A model generated the notes under the pieces. It worked only from the letters and a program-made list of their open reading frames with translations, had not been told where the DNA came from and made no database searches. Positions 11,335 through 22,878 of a DNA stretch of 64,000 nt are shown here, piece by piece. Source of the stretch: Madurella fahalii (lineage: Eukaryota > Ascomycota > Sordariomycetes > Sordariales). The position numbers and the translations under genes are program-made. How positions within the stretch are numbered: the stretch's first letter is position 1; each line of letters starts with the position of its first letter. Where the stretch lies: NCBI GenBank assembly GCA_029876055.1, contig CM056875.1, forward strand, positions 806,001 through 870,000, read 5' to 3'.

Positions 11335-12255
11335 TTAGCAACCTGGACATCCCAAGGGCATTATGGGAACCGCGGTTAGGAAGGCAAGTATCTTACCTGG
11401 GTCCAGCTCCCGGCACGCCTCCCTCCACAGACATTGCGAAGGCTCTAGCTTGCCCAGGCAGGGCTGGATGATGCATGCCATGATGTTATCAGGGTCGTCA
11501 GGGCAGGGCCAGTTGTCCGGGGTGCCGGTGTAGGGCGTGCCTTTCCACTTGTTCCTGCAGATGCCGTCGTCGAGACAGATGCAGTCGCCTCCCCACTCGT
11601 TGGAGCATCGGCCGCCCACACCGCCGATCTTCAGGGACGCGGTGCTCTGCGGTGCCGAAGAGGTGGACGATTGCACGATTGAGGTTGGTGACGGGGAGGA
11701 GCTGCCTTGGATGAGGCTCATTGTAGCGCTCGGTTCGCTCTGCGGAGTCTGTGTAGATACCGACGAGGAGTCGTGAGCCGAGGTGGGAGATGTGGTCGGT
11801 ACAATGGTTGTGGTTGAAAGGGAACCCGTAACCGCTCCCGCGGTAGTTCCGCTGCTGCTTGTGCTTCTTAAACCCATGGTGGCCCCGAGACCGGCGCCGA
11901 GGCCCACCGCGATCGCGATAACTACAGAGACAACCCACGCCGTGATGAAGAAGGTACGCCTCTTCAGCCCAAGGATTTTCTTTTCGTCCACCGCCCCTAC
12001 ATCTCTTTCCCATGGGGCCGCACTTGTTGGGATAGGTGTTTGCAACGTATAGTATTTTTGGTCGAAGGGAGGAGGGGGGATATCGGGTTGTTGAACCACT
12101 ACCTTGTCACAATCAGCGGCAGACTGCCGAACAGCTTCCTTGTCATAATCGGGGGCGAAGACGACTTCGAGGGTGCTGTGATGGTGGCTAGCGCCGGCCG
12201 ACCCCTCGCAGGGAGCCGCAAGATGATCGCCGGCCGGACCGCGCATCTCGGCCAT
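11335..12255 (-). CDS. single-pass membrane protein with Cys-rich outer domain
   Basis: The frame encodes 306 residues, or 288 if a 54-base in-frame intron (11343-11396, GTAAGA...CCAG) is removed; both versions end at the same stop. Residues 1-100 are hydrophilic and end in the basic stretch KKILGLKRR. One membrane helix follows (FFITAWVVSVVIAIAVGLGA), then a Ser/Thr-rich stalk suited to O-glycosylation (about 130-205), then a Cys-rich domain with CSNEWGGDCICLDDGICRNK and two or three more Cys pairs. This layout is common in ascomycete cell-surface proteins of unknown role, some of them stress sensors. The Cys domain is not one I can name. No neighbouring gene suggests a pathway. Confidence 0.65.
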   Translation of the reverse strand: MAEMRGPAGDHLAAPCEGSAGASHHHSTLEVVFAPDYDKEAVRQSAADCDKVVVQQPDIPPPPFDQKYYTLQTPIPTSAAPWERDVGAVDEKKILGLKRRTFFITAWVVSVVIAIAVGLGAGLGATMGLRSTSSSGTTAGAVTGSLSTTTIVPTTSPTSAHDSSSVSTQTPQSEPSATMSLIQGSSSPSPTSIVQSSTSSAPQSTASLKIGGVGGRCSNEWGGDCICLDDGICRNKWKGTPYTGTPDNWPCPDDPDNIMACIIQPCLGKLEPSQCLWREACRELDPGKILAFLTAVPIMPLGCPGC

Positions 12256-13846
12256 ATGAAAGCTGTGTTCTATAGCCGTTCCGGCGTCGTCGGATCAGGT
12301 GCAGACTTCGGGAAGAATAGCATGGAGTTCGAACTGAGCGCCGAGTGATTACCATTCGAAATCTGTTTTTCAGGGGTGGCCGACCCCGCATCTCAGCCGC
12401 AACGACGATTTGTGGTCTTCTGACGTGGCCGGAGCGTATTGATATGCTCGGTGTCTCTTCCAAGATTATTTCGCTACTTCCGGGCGTGTGGATTGGCTAT
12501 CCATATCGCGCCTGAGCGCGGCGTGAAACGGCGTCACCCTGGCCCTGAGCCTATCTGAGTGGCTGGCCACCACAATCCCCCTAATTAAAGCCCCGGACGC
12601 GGATGGTTACACAGCAGCTCTCGTACTGTACGTGGGACGGTCGCGCCAGTCAGCTCAGTCGAACCGCCAAAATCATCCTTTGGTCTGGGACTGGCTGTAA
12701 AGCTCAGCCCGTGCCTGTGAAATTGGAGAAGCGGAGTAATGTTTGACCGGTTGGGTATTACTAGTAGTTCGGTGAAACGTATCAGGTACTCGCCGCATTC
12801 TTCACCCTCCTAGGCGCTTTTCCCGCTCTAGGCAAGAGCAGAGATGTAATCACTGCATTGCGCTACATATTGTGGGTATGGTGATTAAGTAATTCTAGGT
12901 AAGGTACCTTACCTTGGAAGCATACATCTGAAAGCGAGGCAACACAATCAAATAAGGTACGGTACTGTACCTGCAAGTGACTCCCATGCCATCCCACTGT
13001 TCTCACAATCGTCATTTACCCCCTGAGTAAATCAACTGGGGTGTTACCAGCATTCTGCGCTCCCTCCCAGAGTCAATTGTGGCACAGCCTAGCCCCGAAT
13101 CTGATGCCCACGTGGCTTGGGCTAGTCGCTTCCAAACGTAGAGCCCTGCTCTTCCGCTAGGTCCATCATATTAATTACGCAATTCATCACCGGTTAGACG
13201 GCCCCGCAGCTAGTCCTGAAACTCATTCGTCGACTTGAAGTTTTGCGGACTCTCTAAACAACGCGATGGTTCGTTGCAAAGCAGGGCCATAGGCAACTTA
13301 CGTGGGTTATCACGTTTGATTCGATCAGAAGCTTCTACCTCTAAGTACATCAGTACCGATATATATTACCTAGTATACCGGGAGCGCCTTATAGCGTTCA
13401 CTAGAGGGTTCCGCAAGTAGGACAGTTACTTTATGCCTTCTCTTAGACTTTAAATATCAGACGTGCAGCGGCTACGACAATCTTGTATGTTGACATGGAA
13501 AACAGGTCGAATAGAATCTATGCGAAAGATAGTGTAGTTCGTTAGATTGGCTACAGCCTTCCTCTGTAAACATTTCTTAGTCTGAGGGTCACTATGACAG
13601 TTGATTCAGGTACCTTACTTTAAGCGTCGCTTGGTGCCCTGTAACAATTGTTATCCTAGAGGAGTCCTCGCGGACACGGGTCAGACAGCCTCTAATAGAA
13701 CCCGCCGCTCCACGTAATTAAATATACAACATTTGCGGAATGGACTGGCCTACTGAATGCGAATTTGCGGTGTGCAACTGATTACAGAGGCCAACCAATG
13801 GGCGATGGGACGGAAAGACAAGTAGGATTCCTGTCTAGTATATCCC
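12256..13846. other. intergenic, nothing firm
   Basis: The promoter of the membrane-protein gene lies at the left edge. Between 12890 and 12975 there are several interleaved AGGTACCT/AAGGTACCTTACC palindromes. The 61-codon frame at 13235-13420 is not recognised. The A+T content rises toward the repeats on the right. Confidence 0.35.
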
Positions 13847-14045
13847 TGTCACACGTGCAGGAGCTGAGCAGAGGTTATGGGAAGTACATTAAAAGGTTGA
13901 AGTCTCTGAGGATCTATCTACTGCTATAGGAAACTGAAGGACTGGCTTAAATATAAAGGAAAATGGTCTGGGCGAGCTTATGTGATGAGCTGCTGAGGTC
14001 GGCGGTTAAGAGCTGAGCTCTATAAGTGTGATTTCCAGCGCGACA
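13847..14045 (-). repeat. R2 solo LTR, 199 bp
   Basis: This is one of three near full-length copies of the same sequence in the window (others at 20597-20797 and 40270-40468). It begins TGTCAC and ends GCGACA on the plus strand, so it has the TG...CA ends of an LTR. The family contains a TATTTAAGCC TATA-like box. Flanks TATCC and TACCC look like a diverged 5-bp target duplication. No internal retroelement sequence is attached. Confidence 0.75.
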
Positions 14046-14176
14046 TACCCCCCAGTTGGCTCGTATTTTTGCTCGCTAACTGCGCTTTTAACAGTTTTAT
14101 ACAGGAGCTCTCTAGCTGCATTTATATATATATGTATTCTTGATATTAGTGTTATCAGTCATTTTTTTTATCAGAT

Positions 14177-14310
14177 TGTGGGGCAGCTCCGTGATATATG
14201 ACACGATGTAGATCAGTGCTTGAGGAAGGTTTTAGATTCCTGGGGGATATAACGACCCTTGGGATCCAGGCCGTCTAACCCACTTGAGCTTGCACACGTA
14301 ACACTCTACT
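14177..14310 (+). repeat. R3 direct repeat, copy 1
   Basis: This copy shares GTGATATATGA, TTGAGGAAGGTT, AGATTCC/AGAATCC and CGGGCCGTCTA/AGGCCGTCTA blocks in the same order with the copy at 14390-14520. It looks like two diverged copies of one short element; the ends are not defined. Confidence 0.6.
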
Positions 14311-14389
14311 CCAAATTTTGCCCTATTATTACGTGGGAAATAATATAAAGACGTGATGATTGAATTATTCTCTGGAATGACTATGTCAG

Positions 14390-14520
14390 AGGTTGCTGGA
14401 GCCCCGTGATATATGATGAGAAGTAGGTTATTGCCTGAGGAAGGTTCCAGAATCCTAGGGTTATGACGACCTCCGAAATCCGGGCCGTCTAGTCCACCAG
14501 AGCTCCTACCTCGTAACAAC
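14390..14520 (+). repeat. R3 direct repeat, copy 2
   Basis: Second imperfect copy of the element at 14177-14310, in the same orientation, with about 80 bases of A+T-rich DNA between the two. Confidence 0.6.
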
Positions 14521-15629
14521 ACCATTGTTTAACCACCTTTTTAGCCACAGAGCCTCTATCTTATTTGCAAACTTGGAATTACACAGCTATTCGAATACTC
14601 GATATTCCAAAGACGAGCATTATCCGTATAGTAGATATAAACAGGCTTGAAGCTACCGAGTTATCATACAAAATACCTAGATATAGTGCGTATGAGCGAT
14701 TCTGAGAGCACGATGGAGTTGCTTAACTTTCTACCTGATCTACCACGTGTAAGCAGATACCTATCTATATAGATCAAAATAGGTATAACAGTATCTAGAC
14801 CCCTGCTAGTCGAGTGACGAGCGCTTGATCGAGTTACTAAGCAAGGACTTTAGGATCGAGCCCGCTACAGGGTCACCCAAAATCTAGCTGCTGCGATATA
14901 GCTCACTTCGTTTAGCCACATCGACTGGGCGGATGACCTCCGCGGTGAACACTGCCAAGTATCAATTTAGGGCACGTCGCTGATCGCGTCGCAGACAGGA
15001 GTTGAGGCAGCGCGGAGGCGAAGAGACGGCCGACGTTGTTACGACGTCTGTGGTACGGACTTCTGATTGTAGGTTGTTTGAATATGGCCGAGCCGTAATG
15101 GATCGTGCCCGTGGATATTCTGAATAGGTTCCTATTTCCTGGGTGGCAGTAGAGATGAGACAGGGGCTGTATATCTCCCTCCAACTGGAACTCCGTCATA
15201 GAAAGGGGGATTTGGGTGTTAGCCTTAGCGGGGATGTGCCGGGATACTAATGCCGGCAAGCCTGGGGTAGTTGCTGTACAGTTCTTACAGTAAACGCTTC
15301 GAACGACACGGTTGCTCAGTCCCTTTTTTTTATTCCTTTTTTAAAAATTTTTTTTTTATTTTTATTTTTATTTACCGGGCTGGAGGCGGGCGCAGGTGTC
15401 CTTCCCCTCTGGGATGTCAGCATCCCTGAAACCGTAGTGATGACAATTGAACTTGTCATATTGTCATTCTTCGCACGCTAATCTCTCAAAGACGTGGTAA
15501 ACCGGGTTAATTAAATGTGAAAGCATTTTACTATTGGTAATCATCAGTCTGAATACGTACCATACTGCCGTCATTTACCGTTAAAATGCAGGCGCTGGTA
15601 CGACTTGGGATTCCGCCCATACACCCATC
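14521..15629. other. intergenic, A+T-rich tract
   Basis: No gene was recognised; the minus-strand frame at 14912-15259 has no family likeness. Positions 15324-15375 are a low-complexity T/A tract (runs of T up to nine). Confidence 0.4.
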
Positions 15630-16670
15630 TCAGTATTCATTATCATTATCCTGACGATTAGGAATTGGGCCTCTCAGCCAACTGCGGAATTGGGAGAATG
15701 AATCCAATATTCCCAAGCAAGCAATATCGGCGAGGAAGGGCACCCAGGAGAATACCGCCGCGACCTGGCCAATCGTCCAGATATCCTGCCCATTCTGAAA
15801 GTCCCATAAGATATTCATCTTGTCACGCGTAGATAAATGTTCTGCAAAAGCCCAAGTACACATATATATGAGAGCCCCCGAACAAAACAGCAATGCCAAC
15901 AAGAGGCCCAGCCGCATATCACCTTCGCCGACCCGAGGATAATTCCGTAGAGTATACCAGGTCGCTAACCCGAGGAGTACTAGAGCCAGTGTGGCAGCGG
16001 TGTACCCTATCACTATTCCCAAAAGGCTTCGAGTTGGGGGAATTGCGCCGTCTTTCCAGGGCCTATCGTCTGTATAGGCGTAGTCGAAGCAAACTTTTAG
16101 AATGCCGTCCGTCCTTAAAGTCCACGGTGGTATGACCACTACGACCGTGGCCATGACTACTGCCGCTATATATGCGACAACAAACAAGATGCTGCTCTTT
16201 CCGAGTGTCTGGCTAGGCTCTCTCACTGGCCGAGGATGGTAAGAGATGGTCGATAGAACAAGAGCGCACCCGGCCAGTGTAATAGAAGAGTTGATAGACA
16301 CGTTTTCGAAGACACTGACCCATTCTTGGCGTTGCAATTGTCGGACGAGGCCGGCTGAGATCAGAGCCAAGCTAAAGGCGAGTTGTGTCCACACGCAAGC
16401 TCTGTGGTGCTTTGCCAGCCATGCGGATATTCGAAATGGCTCGTATTCGTATTCTGACCACACCATAGGTAGAACTATCGGCAAGATAGTGCAGTCGACA
16501 AGGCCGGAGAGCCAGAATACAGCCGCAACCGTCAATTGTATAATGAAGGAGATTATAACCTTTGCGGTGTTAGCCCCTACCCACCACTAGTAGGTATCAT
16601 AGAGCGAAAGAAGGTCATCTTGAGACACCTACCCCTTGGCCCGTTAAATCAGGGCTTCCGGCGCCACTAA
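15630..16670 (-). CDS. seven-helix membrane protein, uncharacterised fungal family
   Basis: The main exon (15630-16586, 318 residues) follows a TACTAG acceptor and starts WWVGANTAKVIISFIIQ. It has seven hydrophobic segments, ending with WTIGQVAAVFSWVPFLADIA and a short basic tail. A 46-base intron (16587-16632) appears to join it to a small upstream exon reading SGAGSPDLTGQG. A very similar exon end, NSDLAGIG, occurs in the gene at 25997-27426, so the two genes share the splice site as well as the last helix (GQVVALATWAPVIL there). They are therefore members of one family. The true start codon, upstream of about 16670, was not found. The function is unknown; the shape suggests a receptor- or transporter-like protein. 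Confidence 0.65.
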
Positions 16671-18934
16671 CTTGAAGTTAGCGATAGATTCTTCCGCATC
16701 CAGCGGATTCCGGAGTAGAGGTTTAGTGTTAGCGCACTATACGGCTCTGCAGAGACAATCATTGCCCAGAGCAGCGAGAAGCTCCGGGGAAAGGTTATTG
16801 ATGGAAAGAAGCTCGCCGGCGGAGTAGTCCCGATTACAAGACTGTGCCATGGCAGTGAGTGTTCATATGGAACGGTGCATAAACCCACACCCGCACCCAC
16901 AGACCCATCCAATAAAGGGGACGCAGAGAACAGTAAACAGATAAACTGACAAGGCGAGGCGACCACAACTGGAGGTTCTGCATCACAGACAGGTTTAAAA
17001 CAGTATGCGCAAATGGAGTACCCTCCGATCAGAAGGGGTCCATCCCGTGCGCAAGAGAAACTTAAAGCAGGGTGAGAGGTAGCCGTGAAAAAGAGTGTGG
17101 GGCCGGATGTCCTGACTAAGGACGAGGCCAGGACGGCCCTACCCTTACTTGCGAAATAAAAATAGGTCACAGGCAGGAGTCAGCCACCAGCGTAACGCCC
17201 GGTACGTCCCACCCTCCGATCAGAGAACACGGATGTCTGCGAACCGTTTCCCCTATATCAACAACTTTGGGCGTGCCGGCCATGTCACGACAAGATACAG
17301 CATTCTGCTACATGCCAGCCCCTGGTTATTTATCAGTATCTTATATATTTGGCGTCCAAGTGACCTCTGGGAATGTGATAGTTTCTCCGACATTCAACTG
17401 CAGACGGGTCGCCTCGATTGACTAAGGTACCTACTTGACGCCTGATGAGTTCGTGGCTTGTCTGCTCAGCGTTAATTCATGCGGTGGCGTGAAATGGCGC
17501 CTGGCTAGCCGCAACTTTGCAGCAAAAATGAACGGCTGAGGTCGAAAATCCTTGTCATTGGCTGGAACGGATGTAGTTTGGCGGCACAGCCATCGAATCG
17601 AATGGGCACTGCGGGTTGAAAGTTACACTTTGGCTGGTGGATTCAGTTTGAACATTGTATTAGATTGTTCGGTTACCGTAGAAGTCAAGACCTGGTCTAT
17701 CCGCTCACGTCACACCCAGGCCAACCGGTAGGAATGATTGGCCACAAAGTGCCGTGCTGCAGGTGCCCTTGAGCCCCGCGAAAGCGCTTGCTGTCAGTTT
17801 ATTCGCTGAACCTAATATAGGTCGCTGGGGCTCACAGAGAAGCGGAAGAGGAATCCCGTCGAAAGGCTTCAGGCATGACATCTATTCCATTCACTTCCCC
17901 GGGGTTCCACGCGAATTGAGACGCCGCGAGTGACCGCTAGCCACCTGACAAGGAACCAAAGTGTCTATTCGGCCAGATACCTGCAGAATCCATAAGCAAA
18001 CAAGGATTAAAAATAGTCGAAGAAGGCTCTCGAAAGCGCTAGAATCTGGCCAACAGTGCTATGAAGTAAAACGTCCTCCCACACCCTTCCTGTCGCACGC
18101 AATGAAAAAGAAAAGAAGCAGCGGAAGGAGGATAGAATGGATGCAAAAATATCCGGGAGATCCAGAACCGTCTTAACCGTAGCATGACACAGGAGAGTCT
18201 TCCGAGAACCGACACGCCCGCTTCTCTGGCATCCCACTTGGCGTATTACAAAACGACAGCTGGAGCTTAGCAGTAAGACGCGGCCCGAAGAATAACCGGT
18301 CGCCACATTCGTTCCAGATATAGCTGATGAAAACGATGACTGATACTCTGGGAGCAACCGTAGGAGATGTTGTCTCTTGTATTAATCCATGTAAAGCTAC
18401 TATTCAAGCCATACCCCATACACCGGGGTATAGGGCTCTACTCCTCGGGGAAAACCGCAACTACAACCGTGGGGGGTACTCTGGATCGCAAGTCGAATGT
18501 GCCAACACTGATATGTAAACGGTCAGGCCAATCTCTGCCAAATTGGAGATGTGTTACGTCTTGGTTGATATCGAGCGTCGAGAGGCACCGGCCCGTCGCG
18601 GCCTCCCAGATCTGACAGTCTTATCGTCCGACGTTGAAGCTGTAATGGAAATTAGGTAGGTTGCCATACGTAGCCAGACGTTGCGGCTTCCACCGGGCCA
18701 GCCGGGCTGGACATACTTGCAGGAATGTCCTGGCCAAATCTTGCTAGCAGCGCCTCGCCCACCGAGCGATAAAGTATGAGGTACCTAACTTGCAAGTGGG
18801 GGAGGGGGCCGGCTGTATCTCAGCGCTTGATACGAGAAGGTTGGTTACTTTGGCCTTATCTTAAAATGCTAATTAATACCCTTAAACTCGCAACCTGGTA
18901 CTATCTATACCTAGGTTTCTAAAATGCCAAATAA
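16671..18934. other. intergenic, nothing firm
   Basis: The missing first exon of the membrane-protein gene may lie at the left edge. The 167-codon minus-strand frame at 16667-17170 has no family likeness and overlaps the putative small exon. No other gene is visible up to the R1 repeat. Confidence 0.35.
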
Positions 18935-19343
18935 TGAAATGGTGCAGGAACACACACCTACACACACAACAACAAGAGGGGAGGGCGAAAGACGGCCAAA
19001 TGCCAGACAGACAAGATAGACAAGACAGGCCAGGCGACACCACCACAAATCGGGTCCCTGCAGCCTAAACAAGGTCAAAACAACATGTGCAGATAGAGCT
19101 CCCTCTGATCAGAGGGAGATCGCTTTGCACGCAAAGAAAGCTCGTCAATTGAGCTTGCAACAAGTGTGAAGAAAAGTGCTGAATTGATTGTTCTGTCTAA
19201 GGAGCAACGGCCAGGACGGCCCTACTTATGGTGCGAAAGAAAATGGGCCCACGGCAAGTTCCAGCCCCTGGGGCACCATCCTAGCAACTGTGTCCCTCTG
19301 ATCAGAGGGACCCCGCCCTCTGGGGACTGTTTTCTCCAATTCA
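18935..19343 (-). repeat. R1 dispersed repeat, copy A (full, 409 bp)
   Basis: R1 occurs five times in the window. In this orientation it runs from TGAAATGGTGCAGG to CTCCAATTCA and is flanked by ATAA on both sides, a likely target duplication. The ends are TG...CA and also form a weak inverted repeat (TGAGTTGG/TGAAATGG). Inside are two palindromes, each around CCCTCTGATCAGAGGG. It could be a solo LTR or a non-autonomous DNA element; no protein is encoded. Confidence 0.75.
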
Positions 19344-20005
19344 ATAACTCAAGCGAAGCCTCTTTGTAGTTTAGTCTTATTAAGACTTGAATTACCTAGC
19401 ATCAAAATAATTCCTTAACTAAGATTTTAAAGTAGTTAACGTCCTTATAAAAAAGATGTCCAAGATAACATATAAGGTAGCTTTAATGTAAGTAGAGATC
19501 TAAGATTTATAGGTAGTATTGAAGTGCTAAGTAAGTGCTAGAGGGCTAAAAAACAATGAATATAAGAAGGCGGATCCTTTCTATGTAAGGTGTACAGAAT
19601 CTGTAAGACTAGAGGAATATAGACATGTAGATTAGAGAGGAAACGCAGGTTAAAAGTAGTTGGAGAGCGGGAACTAAAAGGTATACACGGTATTATAGTA
19701 ACTACAACAAGTTCGGCTATAATACTCCCACCTATCAAAGAGTAGTAAAAACGTCTAGAGAAGATAATTCTGTCAGAGGTTGCGGAGTGAACCTCTCTAC
19801 CAATGAACCAAAATATCCACTAGTTCAATTACTTCGTAGTTGAATGCTACATACTACTTACTTATATCATATACTCGGGGCTACATCCGTAGCTAGTCTC
19901 ATAACAACTATCCTTTCTCCTTGGAGAAGCTCAACCTTAAGCTTCTTCGTGGTGATTCCTATCCACTAAGGATAGTAGGCAAGTATCAGACCCCTAATAA
20001 TCTAT
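19344..20005. other. A+T-rich spacer between two R1 copies
   Basis: This 660-base stretch lies between inverted R1 copies A and B. It is rich in TA and has no coding frame longer than 66 codons, consistent with old, C-to-T mutated repeat DNA. Confidence 0.4.
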
Positions 20006-20416
20006 TGAGTTGGGGAAAACTGCCCCCAGAGGGCGGGGTCCCTCTGGTCAGAGGGACGCACTTGCTAGGATGGTGCCCCGGGGGCTGGAACTTGCCGTGG
20101 GCTCATTTTTGCACTATAAGTAGGGCCGTCCTGGCCATTGCACCTTAGATAGGACAATCAATTCAGCACTTTTTTCCATACCTGTTGCAGGCCTAATTGA
20201 CGAGCGTTCTTTGTATACAAAGTAATCTCCCTCTGACTAGAGAGAGATCTATCTGCACATATTGTTTTGACCTTGTTTAGGCTGCAGGGACCCAATTTAT
20301 AGTGGTGTTGCCTGGCCTGTCTTGTCTATCTTATCTGTCTGGCATTTGACCGTCTTTGCCCCCCCCCTTGTTTTAATAGGTACATAGGTATAAATGTATA
20401 TTTCTGCACTATTTCA
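20006..20416 (+). repeat. R1 dispersed repeat, copy B (full, 411 bp)
   Basis: This copy runs from TGAGTTGGGGAAAACTG to GCACTATTTCA, inverted relative to copy A. The flanks CTAT and CTGT may be a mutated 4-bp target duplication. Differences from copy A are largely G-to-A and C-to-T. Confidence 0.75.
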
Positions 20417-20596
20417 CTGTAATCATTAAGATCTCTAAGTCTATGATAAGCTTTTATAAGCTTAGGAGCTTAGGAGAGGTGGTGCTAATATTATAAAAAA
20501 CAAGGTAGGAAGAATTGAACCCTCTGACTTATATAGGTATCCTTCAATTTGATTTCCAGATATATATGAAGCGGATTAGAGCGCCGGGCTCATAGC

Positions 20597-20797
20597 TGTC
20601 ACATATACAGAAACTCAGCAGAGGTAATAGGAAGTGCGTGGAAAGATTGAAGTCAGAGGATCTATCTACTACAGTCGGAGACTGAAGGACTGGCTTAAAT
20701 ATACAGGGAAATAGTCTAAGCGAGCTCACGTGATAATTAAGCTGCTGAGGTCGGCGGTCAAGAGTCGAGCTCCACAAGTGCGATTTCCAGCGCGACA
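20597..20797 (-). repeat. R2 solo LTR, 201 bp
   Basis: This copy runs from TGTCACATATAC to CAGCGCGACA and is flanked by ATAGC and ATCGC, a 5-bp target duplication with one change. It is the same family as 13847-14045 and 40270-40468. Confidence 0.75.
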
Positions 20798-21339
20798 ATC
20801 GCATCATACAGAGCTCCGTGTACCAAGACGTCATCGGAGATCAGAAGAGCCTGAATTGGCCTCTAATTAGTGGAACTCTATTGTTTGCTTCGAGTCGCTT
20901 AACTTAGCTCTCAGACCAAACGTTCAGAATTGTTGTCGTAGTCGCGGCTGCGGCGCGTGATCTTGGTTCAGCGGTTAGGCTTAATTCGGGAAATTTGTGT
21001 TACTTGATTAACCCGGAGGTCAAGCGCCGAAGGTGGGACACGAGAGGGTTTGTAGGTTAAGGTACCAATCACTTTAGTATTTACCGTACTCCTGCACTCG
21101 AAGACCTCATCTTTTAGCCCGATACAGAATTCCATCGCGACCGTCGTACGAAATCGAGATAGGTGAAAGAGTTTCGAGACGCTGCCCCTAACATCCTCGC
21201 CATCTTAGTACGCCCAAGTTCCCAGAGTGCGGTGACACTGTATTCGTGAGGGGCAAGCTCCGGCCCGCCATCGAACACCCCTGGAGACACATCCACACGC
21301 ACCACGCCGAGAGACATCTGAAGTTATCACAGCGCCGGA
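20798..21339. other. intergenic; promoter region of the Clr5 gene
   Basis: No gene or repeat was recognised. The region directly left of 21340 should contain the promoter of the Clr5-domain gene. Confidence 0.35.
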
Positions 21340-22878
21340 ATGTCTGCTACCGGTGAGGAAGGCGGTGGCCCACCTAGGACGAAGTGGGCGTCCGAGGAGG
21401 ATTTCAACCAGCATCGCAACGTTATCACCGAGCTGTACATGAATACAACGCTGCCCGTTCTTATGCACACCATGGAGACACAACACGGTTTCTTTGCGAC
21501 GTAAGTAGTAGTTCCGGAGACCATGTTGACATAAGCCCGCGCACTCAACAGGGTGTTTAGGCCGAAGATGTACAAGAGGCGTTTCCGAAGCTGGGGCTTA
21601 TGGAAGCACGATCGCGACAACAGCATCGCTGGCGCCGTCCGACACGGAAGCCAGCCTTATGCTGCTCAAAGCGCATTAACGCTGGTCCGTAGGACTCCCA
21701 CACCGGAGCCGGGCGACTCCTTCGAGTTGCGAAATGAGGAGATGATGTACCGCGTGATCCGGGATTATTACGATGCCGCCTTTTCGGCGCGGCGTTGGGT
21801 ATTTCGGAGTGATAGCCCGGGCCAGGCTGGTTTTGAACAAGATCCCCACGCTCATCAACTGGCCGTCGAGAGGACCCGACGGGCGTTCAACGATGGCCAG
21901 GAGACCTGGCTGCGCTTCCGGGCTGCCCTGAACCTGCTGGAGCGACCGTCGGCGGGCAGCAACGGCGGCAAGGAGGACGACTTTGCCCAGGGCGTGCGTA
22001 TGATGCGAGTCGCCTTCGCCGAGCTCTCCACTATCCTCTCGGACTGTGAACCGCCTCTGCTCTTCCTCTGGTTGCTGCAGGTCATGATGATATTCCGCGA
22101 GTCACCGGCCCGCGACTTCCGCCCCGTCGAGATGCAGCTGCTCAAGCATCTGCACGATCTCACATCCACCACGGCCGGCCAGCCCCGGCACGCCACCGCC
22201 CTGCTCTGGCGCACCCTCTGGTCGGGCGGCCGCGGCATCCCACGCGACCGATACCACCTGCGTATATGCACGGCCATCGCCGTCGAGAAGTTCACTCAGT
22301 ATCTCGGTTTCTCCCACATATGGACCGTCGACTTGAGCAACTTCAGCATCTTCACGCTGCGCGCCGCCGGTGACGGCGATCCAGAGGAGAAGACCACGCG
22401 GTACCGCACCCTGTTGCAGCGGCTCGAGGCGCTGGGTGTGTATGACGATCGTCACATCAACGTTCTCTGTTGTTGGGCGAACCACTACTGGCAGCACGGC
22501 CGCAAGGAGGGGAACCTGGAGATACTCAGAGAGGGCATTGCCATGCTTACCGGGATCCTGCGAGACCCGAGGAAGGCTCAGGCGCTTGAGAGCTACCCCG
22601 GCTCCGGCTTCAATTTATACTCAATACTGACGAGCATGTACTACAGGCTGGAGCAGTGGGAGCTCGCCGAGTGTTACGTACGCCGCGCAATAGTGTTAGC
22701 TGAAATTGAAAGAGCCGAAACGGGCGAGGATGGGGATTTGTTTGAGGGACTCATCAAGCTGGAGATGGTTCTGCGGGCGCAGGGCAAGATCTCTGAGGCC
22801 GACGCAGTCCAGGAGGAGCGCAAGAGACTGGTCAAGGAGTCGCTAGAGAGAGTGGGTGAGAAGGAGGATTCTGCGTAA
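21340..22878 (+). CDS. Clr5-domain protein with helical repeat-like C-terminus
   Basis: Two exons, 21340-21500 and 21552-22878, give 495 residues. The intron starts GTAAGTAG and ends CAACAG and splits the Clr5 domain (about residues 13-70): KWASEEDFNQHRNVITELY, then HGFFATVFRPKMYKRRFRSW and GLWKH. Clr5 is a fungal N-terminal domain found in proteins thought to be DNA-associated or regulatory; its biochemical role is not settled. The rest is alpha-helical, and residues from about 300 on (spaced W, Y and L; CYVRRAIVLAEIE) look like TPR-type helical repeats. There is no membrane segment. The gene is intact and stands alone between R2 and the small secreted protein. Start and splice sites were chosen because only they complete the domain. 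Confidence 0.85.

Noticed and set aside
16667..17170. 167-codon minus-strand frame with hydrophobic stretches
   Set aside because: No family likeness, and it overlaps the likely small exon of the membrane-protein gene in another register.
18935..20416. One large element with R1 copies A and B as 410-bp inverted ends
   Set aside because: Each copy has its own likely target duplication, so two independent insertions are simpler.
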